A stretch of DNA of 64,000 bases from CAVYUC01 sp963771595 (lineage in GTDB: Bacteria; Bacteroidota; Bacteroidia; Bacteroidales; Prolixibacteraceae). The position numbers and the translations under genes were made by a program. This document shows, piece after piece, positions 18,150 to 27,816 of this stretch; position 1 is the first letter of the stretch; each line of letters starts with the position of its first letter. Where the stretch lies: contig CAVYUC010000033.1 of assembly GCA_963771595.1 (NCBI GenBank), positions 1-64,000 of the forward strand, in the 5' to 3' direction. A model generated the notes under the pieces. That model did not search any database. It was given only the letters and a program-made list of their open reading frames with translations, and was not told the DNA's origin.

Positions 18150-19196
18150 CTAGCAGAACCTTATGATATCGGCTTCAGGATTTATTCGGTAGTTATCATA
18201 GGTCAATAATTTCCGCATTTCACGCGCAAAATACGGTGCAACCATTACACCTTTGGTTCCCAAACCGTTAAAAACAAAAAGATTTCGGTAAACAGGATGA
18301 ACGCCCAGCACCGGACGCCGGTCAGAAGTTGCCGGCCGGATTCCCGCCCAGTGTTCTTCGATGGTATAATTGCACTTTATCAGATTCTCAAGCCTTTCAA
18401 TAACCGATAACCTTCCATTCGCTGTTGGTTTATCCGAAAGATCCTTCCATTCGTATGTTGAGCCTACTTTAAAACGCTGATTACCCACCGGCAATACAAA
18501 AACCTTTTTATTCAGAATAAATTCTTCCGAAAGAAATGGTGCATGAATCAATAAAATTTCTCCTTTTACCGGCACCATTTTCACCCACTGAAATAATGGA
18601 TTATGCCTTACATGAGCTCCTTCACAGAAAATCACTTTGGTGGCTTTCGCTTTTTCCAGTTCAAATAATGCTGCCTTCGGATTAAATTGATGAAAATTAA
18701 TTGTTGCATCGATTAGCATATTCTTTGTTCTAAAAAAATTATCGGCTAATCTTAAAAAGGAAGATAAATTAACATAACCTGAACCTTGTACCTGCCCAAA
18801 ACTATCAGCCGGTACAATGTTTCTTACAGGCTCAAAATCATTTACGGAAGAAATGTAATGGCTAAATTCAGAATTTTCTTTTCGTTGAAGCCACAACTCT
18901 TTTTCTTGGGCTGAAAGGGGTTTAAGAATTTTCTTTTCAAAATAAAACCGATCACCTAAAAATTGCTCCAGATTCTGATATGTTTCTTTTGCCACTGGCA
19001 GCAACTCATCCACCAGCCAGCTTTTGGTGAGTCGTTTAAATACCAGTGGATTAAACATTCCGGCCGCTACTTTGCTGGCCTTGCTTTTTTCGGGCGACGA
19101 AACCAGGCGAAAATCAATATTGTTTTTCCACATCTCGAACGCAAGCATGGTTCCGGCCAATCCGTTGCCCACGATTACAAATTCAACCTTCTTCAT
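18150..19196 (-). CDS. FAD-dependent oxidoreductase (DAO family)
   Basis: The 348-aa protein starts with the dinucleotide-binding motif FVIVGNGLAGTMLAFEM (GxGxxG type). It has KVAAGMFNPLVFKRLT next, where DAO-family enzymes contact FAD, and a C-terminal GIRPATSDRRPVLGVHP plus NGLGTKGVMVAPYFA typical of glycine oxidase and MnmC-like enzymes. The likely reaction is oxidation of an amine or amino-acid-like substrate; the substrate is not clear. Its start codon overlaps the stop of the DUF255 gene by 4 nt, so the two are translationally coupled. Confidence 0.8.
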   Translation of the reverse strand: MKKVEFVIVGNGLAGTMLAFEMWKNNIDFRLVSSPEKSKASKVAAGMFNPLVFKRLTKSWLVDELLPVAKETYQNLEQFLGDRFYFEKKILKPLSAQEKELWLQRKENSEFSHYISSVNDFEPVRNIVPADSFGQVQGSGYVNLSSFLRLADNFFRTKNMLIDATINFHQFNPKAALFELEKAKATKVIFCEGAHVRHNPLFQWVKMVPVKGEILLIHAPFLSEEFILNKKVFVLPVGNQRFKVGSTYEWKDLSDKPTANGRLSVIERLENLIKCNYTIEEHWAGIRPATSDRRPVLGVHPVYRNLFVFNGLGTKGVMVAPYFAREMRKLLTYDNYRINPEADIIRFC

Positions 19197-21220
19197 TTTT
19201 GGGTCTCAATCATTTTCAAGGCTTCAGAAACCGTTTCAACAGGTAACCGGCAAACTCCTTCCTGACAAACATAAATCAGTGTTTTACCGGCAACAAATCG
19301 ATTCCGGAAAAGGGGAATGTCACTGGGCTGGGTTGAAATTGCTAAAAGAACATTGGGACGAAAGCCGGCGTATAATTCTGTGGTCAAAATTTTTGCATCC
19401 TTGCCGCAAACCACAATTTCAAAAAATGGTTCTGTTATTTTTAACATCAGATTGCCCCAGTTTGCAAAAGCCATTGGATATTGTGGAAACTGCGGAATGA
19501 TGTATTTTAACATCCGTGTTGCTTTTTGCAGGTAATCCGGCTCACCTAAAATTAGATACAGTTTGTGCAGATTATTGGCCATCACAGAATTTGCGGCCGG
19601 CACCACATTATCTTCATTCTGAAAATGATTGGTAATCCCATTCGACTTTTCTTTTTCAGCATAATAAAACAAGCCATTTTCCGAATTAAAAAATTTATTT
19701 TCGGAATAACTGAAAAGCAAACGCGCATCCTGCAGCCAGTTTTCGTTTCCGGCAATTTCAAAAAGCGAAATAAATGCCTGAATGACAAATGCATAATCCT
19801 CCAGAAAGCCATCAACTCCCGCCTGCCCGTTTTTCCAGGTGTGAACCAACTTTCCGTCCGGTTGCATAATGTTCTTTTTCAAAAATCCGGAACTTTTTTC
19901 AGCAATTCTCAAGAAACGCTCATCCTGAAATGCGACAAAAGCATCTGCTAATCCCTGAATCAACAAGGCATTCCATGAAATAATGGTTTTATCATCCAAT
20001 CCGGGACGGACTCGTGCTGCACGAACATTAAGAAGTTTCTCTTTCCAGCTTTTCACTTTTACCCGCAGTTTTTCGGGCGAAATATTTTTATCGGCAGCAA
20101 ACTCATCATCCGACCGGTTTCGCAATAAAATGTAATTTCCATGTTCCCAAAAACCTTCGGAATTTACATTATAATATTCAGCAAAAAGTTCGTAGTCATC
20201 CTTTAACACAGCTTTCAACTCATCAGGTTTCCACACGTAAAATTTCCCCTCCACACCTTCGCTGTCGGCATCGAGCGATGAATAAAATGCACCGGAATCA
20301 TTCATTAATTCGCGTTCCAGAAAATCCACAGTTTCAACCACCACCGCTTTAAATTCCTCGTCTCCAAACATCTGATAACCTTTGGAATAGAGACTAATCA
20401 ACTGAGCGTTGTCGTACAACATTTTTTCGAAATGCGGAACTTTCCAGCGGTCGTCGACAGAATACCGGGCAAACCCGCCGCCAATCTGGTCGTAAATGCC
20501 GCCACGCGCCATTTCTGTGAGCGTGGTTTTTACAAATTCGAGAACTGTTTTATCCTGCTTTAAAAATCCGTAATACAGCAAAAATTCATGGTTCACCGGC
20601 ATCGGAAATTTGGGAAATCCACGCCGGCCTCCGCGTGCCATGTCAAACTTTTCTTTCCATTCATTTACAGCACGTTCAATCATTCCCGGATTGATGGTTT
20701 CTTCCTGTCCCGTTTCGTCAATCAACGAAACCCGGCTGATTCCGTTTTGCAGTTCTGTTGCATATTCCGTGGTTTGTTGCGGCGCTTTTTTATGAAATTC
20801 AGCCACCGCAGAAATATTTTTCATCCACGTTTCTTTCTGAAAATAAGTTCCGCCCCAAACAGGCCGGCCATCGGGTAAAGCAATAACATTTAGCGGCCAG
20901 CCACCCTGCTGCTGCATCAACTGAACGGCAGTCATATAATAATGATCCACGTCGGGCCGCTCCTCACGGTCAACTTTAATGCACACAAAATTTTCATTCA
21001 TTACTTTTGCCACATCCTCAATTTCAAAACTTTCGTGCTCCATTACGTGGCACCAATGACAGGCAGCATAACCGATACTTACCAAAATGAGTTTATTCTC
21101 TGTTTTTGCCTCTTGCAAAGCTTCATCACTCCATGGTTGCCAGTTAACCGGATTGTGCGCGTGTTGCAGCAAATAGGACGATGTGGAATGAATTAAAGCA
21201 TTGGTATATTTATGTTTCAT
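19193..21220 (-). CDS. Thioredoxin-fold DUF255 protein (YyaL/SPATA20 family)
   Basis: The 675-aa protein opens with the family block LLQHAHNPVNWQPW and a thioredoxin-like fold carrying CHWC (Cys54-Cys57, in GYAACHWCHVMEHESF). This is followed by VDREERPDVD and QQQGGWPLNV, all hallmarks of this conserved family. The remainder is an (alpha/alpha)6-barrel-like region as in N-acylglucosamine epimerases (GGIYDQIGGGFARYSVD, VPHFEKMLYDNAQL). No signal peptide is present. The biochemical role is not established. It heads a two-gene operon with the FAD oxidoreductase. Confidence 0.9.
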   Translation of the reverse strand: MKHKYTNALIHSTSSYLLQHAHNPVNWQPWSDEALQEAKTENKLILVSIGYAACHWCHVMEHESFEIEDVAKVMNENFVCIKVDREERPDVDHYYMTAVQLMQQQGGWPLNVIALPDGRPVWGGTYFQKETWMKNISAVAEFHKKAPQQTTEYATELQNGISRVSLIDETGQEETINPGMIERAVNEWKEKFDMARGGRRGFPKFPMPVNHEFLLYYGFLKQDKTVLEFVKTTLTEMARGGIYDQIGGGFARYSVDDRWKVPHFEKMLYDNAQLISLYSKGYQMFGDEEFKAVVVETVDFLERELMNDSGAFYSSLDADSEGVEGKFYVWKPDELKAVLKDDYELFAEYYNVNSEGFWEHGNYILLRNRSDDEFAADKNISPEKLRVKVKSWKEKLLNVRAARVRPGLDDKTIISWNALLIQGLADAFVAFQDERFLRIAEKSSGFLKKNIMQPDGKLVHTWKNGQAGVDGFLEDYAFVIQAFISLFEIAGNENWLQDARLLFSYSENKFFNSENGLFYYAEKEKSNGITNHFQNEDNVVPAANSVMANNLHKLYLILGEPDYLQKATRMLKYIIPQFPQYPMAFANWGNLMLKITEPFFEIVVCGKDAKILTTELYAGFRPNVLLAISTQPSDIPLFRNRFVAGKTLIYVCQEGVCRLPVETVSEALKMIETQK

Positions 21221-21368
21221 TTTATTTGATTTTATCAGAATTCTGAAAAAATAAATTCGGGAACATCTCTTTGAAAACAGAACAACTGCAAGTATTGAAA
21301 GTTTTTATGAAGGTTGCCTTCAGCAAACCGGGAATTTCCGGCAAAATCATTAAGCGCGCAAAAACGGG

Positions 21369-21398
21369 TTGCAAATTATTCCGAAATTTGTAACTTTC
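21369..21398 (+). promoter_or_regulatory. Promoter of the FKBP lipoprotein gene
   Basis: TTG at 21369-21371 and TAACTTTC at 21391-21398 are separated by 19 nt, matching the Bacteroidota -33/-7 layout apart from the final base. The predicted start lies about 20 nt before the ATG at 21424. The divergent DUF255 gene starts at 21220, so this gap must hold its promoter too. Confidence 0.5.
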
Positions 21399-21423
21399 CG
21401 GCCGAAACTAAAACAATCCAACC

Positions 21424-21948
21424 ATGCCAGATTTGTTCAAAACCTCAGGATTTTTCTCAGGAATTTTAATATTGTTTTTATTCATATCCTGCACAAAGGA
21501 AGATATTAAAAAAGAGCGCACTTTTCAGGATGAAATGCATGAACTTGATTCAATAATTCAAAAAAAAGAAGCTGATGGATTTAATGTAGACACCACCGAA
21601 CTGGGAGTTTATTATATTATGTACAAGCCGGGAACAGGGCCTTATCCGCATGCCAAAGACACGTGCTACCTTGAGTACAGGGGTTATTTTCCTGACGGAA
21701 CAATGTTCGATGCTTCAAAAGTTTATGAATCCAGCGGTGTATGGGAATTTATTTATCTCTACCAGAAATTACCCACCGGCTTAAACGATGGCATTGCACT
21801 GATGAATTCAGGCACTGAGATTGAACTGTTAATTCCTTCGACTTTTGCTTACGGGGCCGAAGGATCTCCAAAAGTTCCGCCATTTACTACCCTTATTTAT
21901 ATGGCAACAATGCGAGAAATAAAACCGAAAAAGACGGTAAAGCCATAA
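21424..21948 (+). CDS. FKBP-type peptidyl-prolyl isomerase lipoprotein
   Basis: This 174-aa lipoprotein has a signal peptide with a lipobox ending FISC (Cys about 23). The FKBP fold occupies roughly 60-170: the DTCYLEYRGYFPDGTMFDAS strand pair, then LIPSTFAYGAEGSPKVPPFT before the last strand. The usual FKBP words are recognisable (FDAS and YGAEG). It would assist folding in the periplasm, anchored to a membrane. It stands alone between a divergent gene and a convergent gene. Confidence 0.85.
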   Translation: MPDLFKTSGFFSGILILFLFISCTKEDIKKERTFQDEMHELDSIIQKKEADGFNVDTTELGVYYIMYKPGTGPYPHAKDTCYLEYRGYFPDGTMFDASKVYESSGVWEFIYLYQKLPTGLNDGIALMNSGTEIELLIPSTFAYGAEGSPKVPPFTTLIYMATMREIKPKKTVKP

Positions 21949-21959
21949 AATAAACAAAT

Positions 21960-21992
21960 AAAAAAGGGAACTTCCCGGCCCGAAATTCCCTT
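21960..21992 (-). terminator. Terminator for the Gfo/Idh gene (minus strand)
   Basis: AAGGGAA (21964-21970) pairs with TTCCCTT (21986-21992). On the minus strand the stem is followed by a T-run (A-run 21960-21965 on the plus strand). It lies about 25 nt past the stop of the 22016-23062 gene. Confidence 0.55.
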
Positions 21993-22015
21993 CTAACTGA
22001 AACTATAATTTGCAG

Positions 22016-23062
22016 CTATAAATATATTGTTCTTTTTTCGCGGTTACTTTCCAGACAAGCTTCCAATATTTTCAACACCTGAATGGTTTGTTCCGGTTTA
22101 ACGGCCAATTCGGCGCCATTTCTAATTACATCGAACACGTTGTTGTAAAAAGCGTTGTAATTTCCGGCAACAGTTTCCACTTTTCCTTCATAATTTACAC
22201 CATCTTTTTCATAAACCAGGATTCCCCAGTCATCATGCGGTTCTTTTCCCCATAAATCGCCAACAGGCAAATGTCCGGCTTTTAGCAATTCTTCCTGCGG
22301 GTCGATTCCCCATTTATGAAAACTGCCTACTTCACCAAAAATGCTGTACCGCGGCCCTGGATTTTTAGCCAGGTAATTTGATTTCAGGATAACGGAAAAA
22401 TCTTTGTATTCAAACCGAAGGTCATAGTAATCGGTAACCTTTCCGCCGGTTCGTATAATTTTAAGATGAGCTGTAACTGCCAGAGGTTTTCCAAAAAGAA
22501 TGCAAACCTGATCCACCATGTGCGACCCGAGGTTGTATAAAACGCCAATGTACTGGTCGCCTTCTTCTTTCCAGGTGTCGGCGGCAACCTGTGCCCGATA
22601 ACGGTCATAATGCGCTTCAAATTCAACCAGCCGCCCGAGTTTGCCGTGTTCGAGCACTTTTTTAACTGTGAGGAAATCTCCGTCCCAGCGCCGGTTTTGG
22701 AAGGTGGTCAGCATTAATCCTTTTTGTTTTGCCAGATGCAGTAATTCTTCGGCCTGAGAACTTTTTTGCACCAAAGGTTTTTCAACTACTACATGTTTTC
22801 CTGCATTTAAAGCTTTCTTGACCATTTCGAAATGCAGAATATCGGGAGTATTAACAATAACAAGTTCCGTTTCAGGATGATTGATAATTTCGTCGTAGCT
22901 GCGGACAATTTCCGCTTCGGGAAATATTTCCCTGGAATTCTCTTTGGTTCGTTCAAGAATCCGGACGACCTTAAAACCCTGATTTACCTTCAGCAACGGC
23001 CCGTGAAATACCTGCCCCGACATACCGTATGAAGCAATTGCCGTTTTAATTTTTTTGCTCAT
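22016..23062 (-). CDS. Gfo/Idh/MocA family NAD(P)-dependent oxidoreductase
   Basis: The 348-aa protein has an N-terminal Rossmann fold (KTAIASYGMSGQVFHGPLL, residues about 5-23), then the family motif VVVEKPLVQKS (Lys of EKP is the conserved catalytic-site residue) near 93-103. The C-terminal alpha/beta domain includes the LYNLGSHMVDQVCILFG segment, with the conserved His. No export signal. These enzymes oxidise sugars, inositols or similar polyols; the substrate cannot be told. It resembles the YdgJ/YhhX-like cytoplasmic branch. It is monocistronic and converges on the FKBP gene. Confidence 0.88.
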   Translation of the reverse strand: MSKKIKTAIASYGMSGQVFHGPLLKVNQGFKVVRILERTKENSREIFPEAEIVRSYDEIINHPETELVIVNTPDILHFEMVKKALNAGKHVVVEKPLVQKSSQAEELLHLAKQKGLMLTTFQNRRWDGDFLTVKKVLEHGKLGRLVEFEAHYDRYRAQVAADTWKEEGDQYIGVLYNLGSHMVDQVCILFGKPLAVTAHLKIIRTGGKVTDYYDLRFEYKDFSVILKSNYLAKNPGPRYSIFGEVGSFHKWGIDPQEELLKAGHLPVGDLWGKEPHDDWGILVYEKDGVNYEGKVETVAGNYNAFYNNVFDVIRNGAELAVKPEQTIQVLKILEACLESNREKRTIYL

Positions 23063-23219
23063 TTATTCTGATTTAATTTTTCCGGTGCAAAAATGTTAAA
23101 AAAACTTGTTTAATAACATTTATTTCTGAAGCAATTTTCAATATATATATGCCAATAAAAAAATAATTGATTGTAAATTCGAATTGTCGAATTAAAATGA
23201 AAGTCAATACATCCAAATT

Positions 23220-23936
23220 ATGGAAAAAATTATTAACAGTTTCATGCAAAGTATTACCTGCTATAATCTCGAAACCGGAGATTTTCCCGGACCAATAGTA
23301 ACCATATCGCGTCAATCGGGCTGCTCAGCCCAGCGCATCGCGATTAAGTTATCGAAAATATTAACCGGTTACAGCTACATGTCGGACACAAAAACCGAAG
23401 CCAACTGGAAATGGGTGGATAAAGAAATATTTGAGCAGGTTGTAAAAGATATGATTGAAGAAGTAAGAACAGGAAAGTTTAATGACAAGGAAGAAGCCAT
23501 AAAAATGCTCAATATGGTTTCCGAGGCATTTTCAAACGAAACGCTTTATGATATTTCGGAAAAAAAACTGATCGACACCTTCAAGGGAGTAATTTGCCGG
23601 CTCGCCTACCAGGGCCGCACAATAATAGTGGGACGCTCGGCCGGAGTAATTTTAAAAGATGTTCCCAATAAACTAAACATCAGGCTCGAAGCGCCTCTCG
23701 AATGGCGAACCAACCGAATTATGCAGTTAAAGGATTGCGGCAAGGAAGAAGCCATCGCTTACGTGAAGGAGATTGATGAAAAAAGAGATTCGTTTATTGA
23801 AAAAATTATTGGGCGCAAAGCCGAAAACAATGATTTTGACATCATTCTGAATTACTCTACTTTACAGGATGATGAAATTATTGATGCCATTGTCAGCATT
23901 CTCAAAAATAAAAAAATTATCGCGCCTCCTGAATAA
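23220..23936 (+). CDS. Cytidylate-kinase-like family protein
   Basis: The 238-aa protein carries a nucleotide-binding start (PGPIVTISRQSGCSAQRIA, residues about 20-38), in which the usual glycine-rich P-loop is replaced by SRQSGCSA as in the cytidylate-kinase-2 family. It then has WVDKEIFEQV, an AYQGRTIIVGRSAGVIL strand-turn and an RLEAPLEWRTNRIM segment. These proteins are often stand-alone and their real substrate is not settled; CMP phosphorylation is only the family label. No signal peptide. Confidence 0.75.
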   Translation: MEKIINSFMQSITCYNLETGDFPGPIVTISRQSGCSAQRIAIKLSKILTGYSYMSDTKTEANWKWVDKEIFEQVVKDMIEEVRTGKFNDKEEAIKMLNMVSEAFSNETLYDISEKKLIDTFKGVICRLAYQGRTIIVGRSAGVILKDVPNKLNIRLEAPLEWRTNRIMQLKDCGKEEAIAYVKEIDEKRDSFIEKIIGRKAENNDFDIILNYSTLQDDEIIDAIVSILKNKKIIAPPE

Positions 23937-24048
23937 CAGAAAATTCGTTGGAAAACATTTAAAACCTTTTATTCTCTAAGTTGTTTTGAAAATTGTACTT
24001 TTGAACTTGAATATTAGTTATTAACCAAAAATAAATAATATCAAAATC

Positions 24049-24906
24049 ATGATCAATCGGCGAAATTTTCTAAAAACGACTACTGCATTTGCAGCCGGAA
24101 GCATGTTCGTTCCAATGGCATCCTGCTCCAATCAGGATAATTTAATAGGCATCCAGTTATACACCGTTCGCGATAAAATTAACCTGGACCTTGATTCCTC
24201 GTTAAAACGTCTGGCGGAAATTGGTTACAATTCGGCCGAAGCGGCTGGCTACAACCTTTCGGAAGGCACATTTTACGGAATGAAACCTGAAGAATTTGGC
24301 AACAAATTAAAAGACCTTGGAATGCCGTTAAACAGCAGCCACTCTCCTGCCGAGCCCGATACGGCAGAAAAAGTTTTTACCGATGCCAAAGCAGCAGGGT
24401 GCAAATATGTAATTTATCCGTATTTGCCCGAACCCAACCGGCAAAACATTGACGGTTATAAATCGACTGCTGAAAAATTCAACAGAGTGGGAGAAATTGC
24501 AAAAAAATACGACATCCGGTTTGGCTACCACAATCATGCTTTCGAATTTGAAAAAATGGACGGACAAATGGGAATGGAAGTTCTGCTGAATGAAACCGAT
24601 CCGGATTTGGTAACCTTTGAAATGGATCTTTACTGGGTAACCAATGCAGGACACGATCCGGTTGAACTGATGGAAGAACATCCTGGACGGTTTGAACTCT
24701 GGCATGTAAAAGATATGGTAAAATCTGATGACAAATTTTTTGCTCCGGTGGGAACGGGCAGAATTGATTTCAGGCGTATATTTGCAGAAAAAAATACTGC
24801 GGGAATGAAAATGTTTTTTGTAGAACAGGATAGTTTCCGCGATTTAGATCCTTTTGAAAGCGTTGAAAAGAGCTACGATTATCTTCACAACGCTGATTTT
24901 GTTTAA
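24049..24906 (+). CDS. Tat-exported sugar phosphate isomerase/epimerase-like protein
   Basis: The 285-aa protein starts with a twin-arginine signal (NRRNFLK) that ends in a lipobox-like MASC, so it may be a Tat-dependent lipoprotein. The rest is a xylose-isomerase-type TIM barrel with metal-site words: GIQLYTVRD at strand 1, YHNHAFEF (His, Glu), TFEMDLYWV (Glu, Asp) and WHVKDM (His). A -7 element TACTTTTG lies at 23996-24003. The family isomerises or epimerises keto-sugars or inositols; being outside the cytoplasm, the substrate is probably a free sugar derivative. Confidence 0.85.
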   Translation: MINRRNFLKTTTAFAAGSMFVPMASCSNQDNLIGIQLYTVRDKINLDLDSSLKRLAEIGYNSAEAAGYNLSEGTFYGMKPEEFGNKLKDLGMPLNSSHSPAEPDTAEKVFTDAKAAGCKYVIYPYLPEPNRQNIDGYKSTAEKFNRVGEIAKKYDIRFGYHNHAFEFEKMDGQMGMEVLLNETDPDLVTFEMDLYWVTNAGHDPVELMEEHPGRFELWHVKDMVKSDDKFFAPVGTGRIDFRRIFAEKNTAGMKMFFVEQDSFRDLDPFESVEKSYDYLHNADFV

Positions 24907-24933
24907 TTAAATAATTTTCTCTTACCTTACATT

Positions 24934-24962
24934 AAAAGCTGTTCTTCGGGGCAGCTTTTTTT
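24934..24962 (+). terminator. Rho-independent terminator with UUCG-type loop
   Basis: AAAAGCTG (24934-24941) pairs with CAGCTTTT (24952-24959). Two wobble pairs continue to a C(UUCG)G tetraloop, and a T-run follows to 24962. It closes the sugar isomerase gene and lies just before the convergent asparaginase stop. Confidence 0.85.
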
Positions 24963-24973
24963 ATCCGTCCAAA

Positions 24974-25969
24974 CTATAATTTCTTAAGCCAGGCTTCGGC
25001 TTCCACAAGTTGCTCTGCATTTTCGGTTTTCACTGCAAATTCAAACCCGGGCAGCATACTAAAAGCTCCATAGTTGCCATTTTTATCCAATGCAAGGTAA
25101 CCAATCTGATGATCTTCATAATCGGGCATTTTTTTCACTATCCGCTTAACGGCTTCCTCGCAGGCTTTCTGAGGTGACATTCCGTTGCGCATGAATTCTA
25201 CAACAAGGTACGAGCCAAGGGTTTTCATAACAAGCTCTCCCGAACCTGTTGCAGTGGCACCGCCTACTTCACCGTCAACAAAAAGGCCGGCACCGATTAT
25301 GGGCGAATCCCCCACTCTTCCGTGCATTTTAAAAGCCATTCCGCTTGTGGAACAGGCCCCCGAAATTCTTCCGTCTTTATCAATTGCCAACATTCCAATG
25401 GTGTCATGATTTTCAAGCAACTGATTTTCAATATTGATTCTTGTATCAAAAGTGCCACCTTCCTTTTTCCAATTTTTCCAGATAGCTTTCATTTCCTTAG
25501 TCAGCAGCTTTTCTTTTTTAAATCCATTTTCGAGGGCAAATTTTTGTGCCCCTTTTCCGCTGAGCATCACGTGCGGAGTATTTTCCATTACCAGCCTGGC
25601 AACCGAAACCGGATGTTTTATACAGCGGAGAAAAGAAACGCTTCCGGCTCCGCCCTTTTCGTCCATAATACTTGCATCGAGAGTAACTTTCCCCGATGCA
25701 TCCGGAATTCCGCCGTAGCCAACTGTAATTACATCCGGATCCGCTTCAGGGACGCGCACACCGGCTTCAACGGCATCCAGCGAATAACCACCTTCGGAAA
25801 GGATTTTCCAGGCTGCCTGATTTGCCGGCATGCCATGTTTCCAGGTGGAAACCACAACCGGTAATTTATTTTGTTCTGAAAAAAAAGGGAATGGAAAAGC
25901 AGAATTTGCAACGGAAATTCCGGTAACTGCAAGTGCGCTTTTTGCAACAAATGAACGTCGGGAAATCAT
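24974..25969 (-). CDS. Glycosylasparaginase / N4-GlcNAc-asparaginase, Tat-exported
   Basis: The 331-aa Ntn-hydrolase has a twin-arginine signal (SRRSFVAK). The autocatalytic cleavage site is at NHDTIGMLA, with Thr190 becoming the N-terminal nucleophile of the beta chain. GRVGDSPIIGAGLFVDGEVG and ATGSGE supply the substrate-binding Arg and Asp seen in glycosylasparaginases. It removes the sugar-asparagine link of N-glycans or hydrolyses beta-aspartyl compounds in the periplasm. Length and order of motifs are complete. The neighbouring exported sugar isomerase suggests, without proof, glycan salvage. Confidence 0.9.
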   Translation of the reverse strand: MISRRSFVAKSALAVTGISVANSAFPFPFFSEQNKLPVVVSTWKHGMPANQAAWKILSEGGYSLDAVEAGVRVPEADPDVITVGYGGIPDASGKVTLDASIMDEKGGAGSVSFLRCIKHPVSVARLVMENTPHVMLSGKGAQKFALENGFKKEKLLTKEMKAIWKNWKKEGGTFDTRINIENQLLENHDTIGMLAIDKDGRISGACSTSGMAFKMHGRVGDSPIIGAGLFVDGEVGGATATGSGELVMKTLGSYLVVEFMRNGMSPQKACEEAVKRIVKKMPDYEDHQIGYLALDKNGNYGAFSMLPGFEFAVKTENAEQLVEAEAWLKKL

Positions 25970-26010
25970 ATCTGAGTATTTTTCAAGATTTAACCTGTTA
26001 CAAAGTTAGG

Positions 26011-27816
26011 CTAATCGTTGGAAAAATGCTGCAGTGTTTTTCTGTATTTGGAAAATACCACTGCTCTCGAAAGAAACCCAAGGTATTTTCCGTCTTCAAT
26101 TACAGCCAGATTATAACGACCCGAAGTTTCAAATTTTTCGGCAACCGTTTCCATATTATCTTCCGGAGAAATAAAATATTCCGGCATGTACATCAAATCC
26201 CTCACCAGTACCTTGTCGTAAAGGTCATGCTCAAAAATCAGATTTTTAACATCGGTCAGTTTTACCATCCCCCTTAAATAACCATTTGAATCGACCACCG
26301 GAAAAAGATTGCGGTTCGATTTTGAAATTGCTTTCACCAAATCGCGCAATTTTGCTGAAGGAGAAAGAATTTCGAAATCGGTTTCAATTAAATTTCTGAC
26401 TTCCATAAGCAGCAGAACAGCTTTGTCCTTATGGTGGGTAATTAACTCACCGCGCTGCGCAAGCCTTTTGGTATATACTGAATGAGGTTCGAAACGCATT
26501 ATTGTTACATAAGCAACAGTTGATGTAATAATCAGCGGTATAAAAAACCCGTAGCCCCGTGTTATTTCGGCTATCAGAAAGATAGCGGTTAACGGGGCGT
26601 GCATAACGGCAGCCATCATTCCGGCCATGCCTGCCAGCGAAAAATTAACTTCTACCAAACCCAAATCGTAAACTGTATTTAAAAGAAGGGCGAAAAAATA
26701 TCCGGCAACCGCTCCCATAAAAAGTGAGGGGGCAAAAATTCCGCCAACACCGCCAGAGCCGGTTGTAGCTGCCATTGCCACAACTTTAAATAACAGGATT
26801 CCAAATAAAAACAACAATATTATATATGCGTTGTCTTTCCATTCGAACAAGAGTGAATTATTCAGCAAATCCTGAGCGTTCCCGCTAAATATGGACGCAA
26901 TTCCAAGGTAGCCTTCGCCCCACAACGGCGGAAAAATAAAAATCAGCAACCCCATTACAAGTCCACCTAAAATGAGCCGTAATATCCACGAGTGAATGGC
27001 AGTCATCTTTTTTTCCAGGTACATGGTCGTCCGGCTAAAATAAATGGCTACAATTCCGATGAAAACACCAAGCAGAATGTAGTACCAAATATTGCCGATC
27101 GAAAATTGATTGACATTTGAGAACCTGAGCAAAACACCTTCCCCCATAAAAAAGGTGGAAATAACTGTGGCTGTAATTGCCGAAATTAACAGCGGAACCA
27201 GGTATGCCATGGTCATATCCAGCATCAGCACTTCAAGTGTGAACAAAATTCCGGCAATGGGAGCATTAAAAATTCCGGCAATTGCGCCTGCGGAGCCGCA
27301 ACCAACCATAAGAGTCACATATTTATAATTCAGCTTGAAAATCCTGGCCAGGTTTGAGCCAATGGACGCACCGGTTAAAACAATCGGCGCTTCTGCCCCT
27401 ACCGAACCTCCAAGCCCGATAGTTAGAGAGCTGGCCACCATGGATGACCACGAATTGTGCGGTTTGATGTAACTGCTTTTGCGTGAAATAGCGTAAAGAA
27501 TTTTTGATACTCCGTGTCCGATATCATCTTTTATAAAAAACCGGACAAAAATTACGGTAAGTAAAATACCGATAAACGGATAAACCAAAAAAAGATAGCT
27601 GATGGCATCCACCGCAATCCATTGGGTCAGGCGTTCGGCAACAAAATGAATGAGGCTTTTAAGAATTAACGCTGCAAACCCGCTGATTAAACCAATTACC
27701 AAACTCAACAGGTATAAAAAGTGTTGTTCGGGAATTCTGGCAATTCGCCATACAATCAGTTTGTTTATCCACTGCTTGGAATTTCTTTTCCACAAAACTC
27801 TAAAAGTGCGAAACAT
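26011..27816 (-). CDS. CLC-type chloride channel/transporter with CBS pair (paralogue A)
   Basis: The 601-aa protein has the CLC membrane core (about 30-450) and two C-terminal CBS domains (about 475-595; LFPVVDSNGYLRGMVKLTDV and YNLAVIEDGKYLGFLSRAVV). The gating glutamate is Glu142, in a variant GSVGAEAPIVLTG. The position of the internal proton glutamate of exchangers appears as Val196 (FTLEVLML), as in channels; this is an alignment by eye. Tyr of RGYGFFIPL matches the central anion-site Tyr. The ATG at 27816 is chosen; a longer frame to 27891 begins with TTG and would overlap the upstream paralogue by 92 nt instead of 17. Confidence 0.85.
   Translation of the reverse strand: MFRTFRVLWKRNSKQWINKLIVWRIARIPEQHFLYLLSLVIGLISGFAALILKSLIHFVAERLTQWIAVDAISYLFLVYPFIGILLTVIFVRFFIKDDIGHGVSKILYAISRKSSYIKPHNSWSSMVASSLTIGLGGSVGAEAPIVLTGASIGSNLARIFKLNYKYVTLMVGCGSAGAIAGIFNAPIAGILFTLEVLMLDMTMAYLVPLLISAITATVISTFFMGEGVLLRFSNVNQFSIGNIWYYILLGVFIGIVAIYFSRTTMYLEKKMTAIHSWILRLILGGLVMGLLIFIFPPLWGEGYLGIASIFSGNAQDLLNNSLLFEWKDNAYIILLFLFGILLFKVVAMAATTGSGGVGGIFAPSLFMGAVAGYFFALLLNTVYDLGLVEVNFSLAGMAGMMAAVMHAPLTAIFLIAEITRGYGFFIPLIITSTVAYVTIMRFEPHSVYTKRLAQRGELITHHKDKAVLLLMEVRNLIETDFEILSPSAKLRDLVKAISKSNRNLFPVVDSNGYLRGMVKLTDVKNLIFEHDLYDKVLVRDLMYMPEYFISPEDNMETVAEKFETSGRYNLAVIEDGKYLGFLSRAVVFSKYRKTLQHFSND

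Noticed and set aside
25322..25864. 180-codon frame antisense to glycosylasparaginase
   Set aside because: It overlaps the conserved Ntn-hydrolase core on the other strand and looks like a shadow frame.
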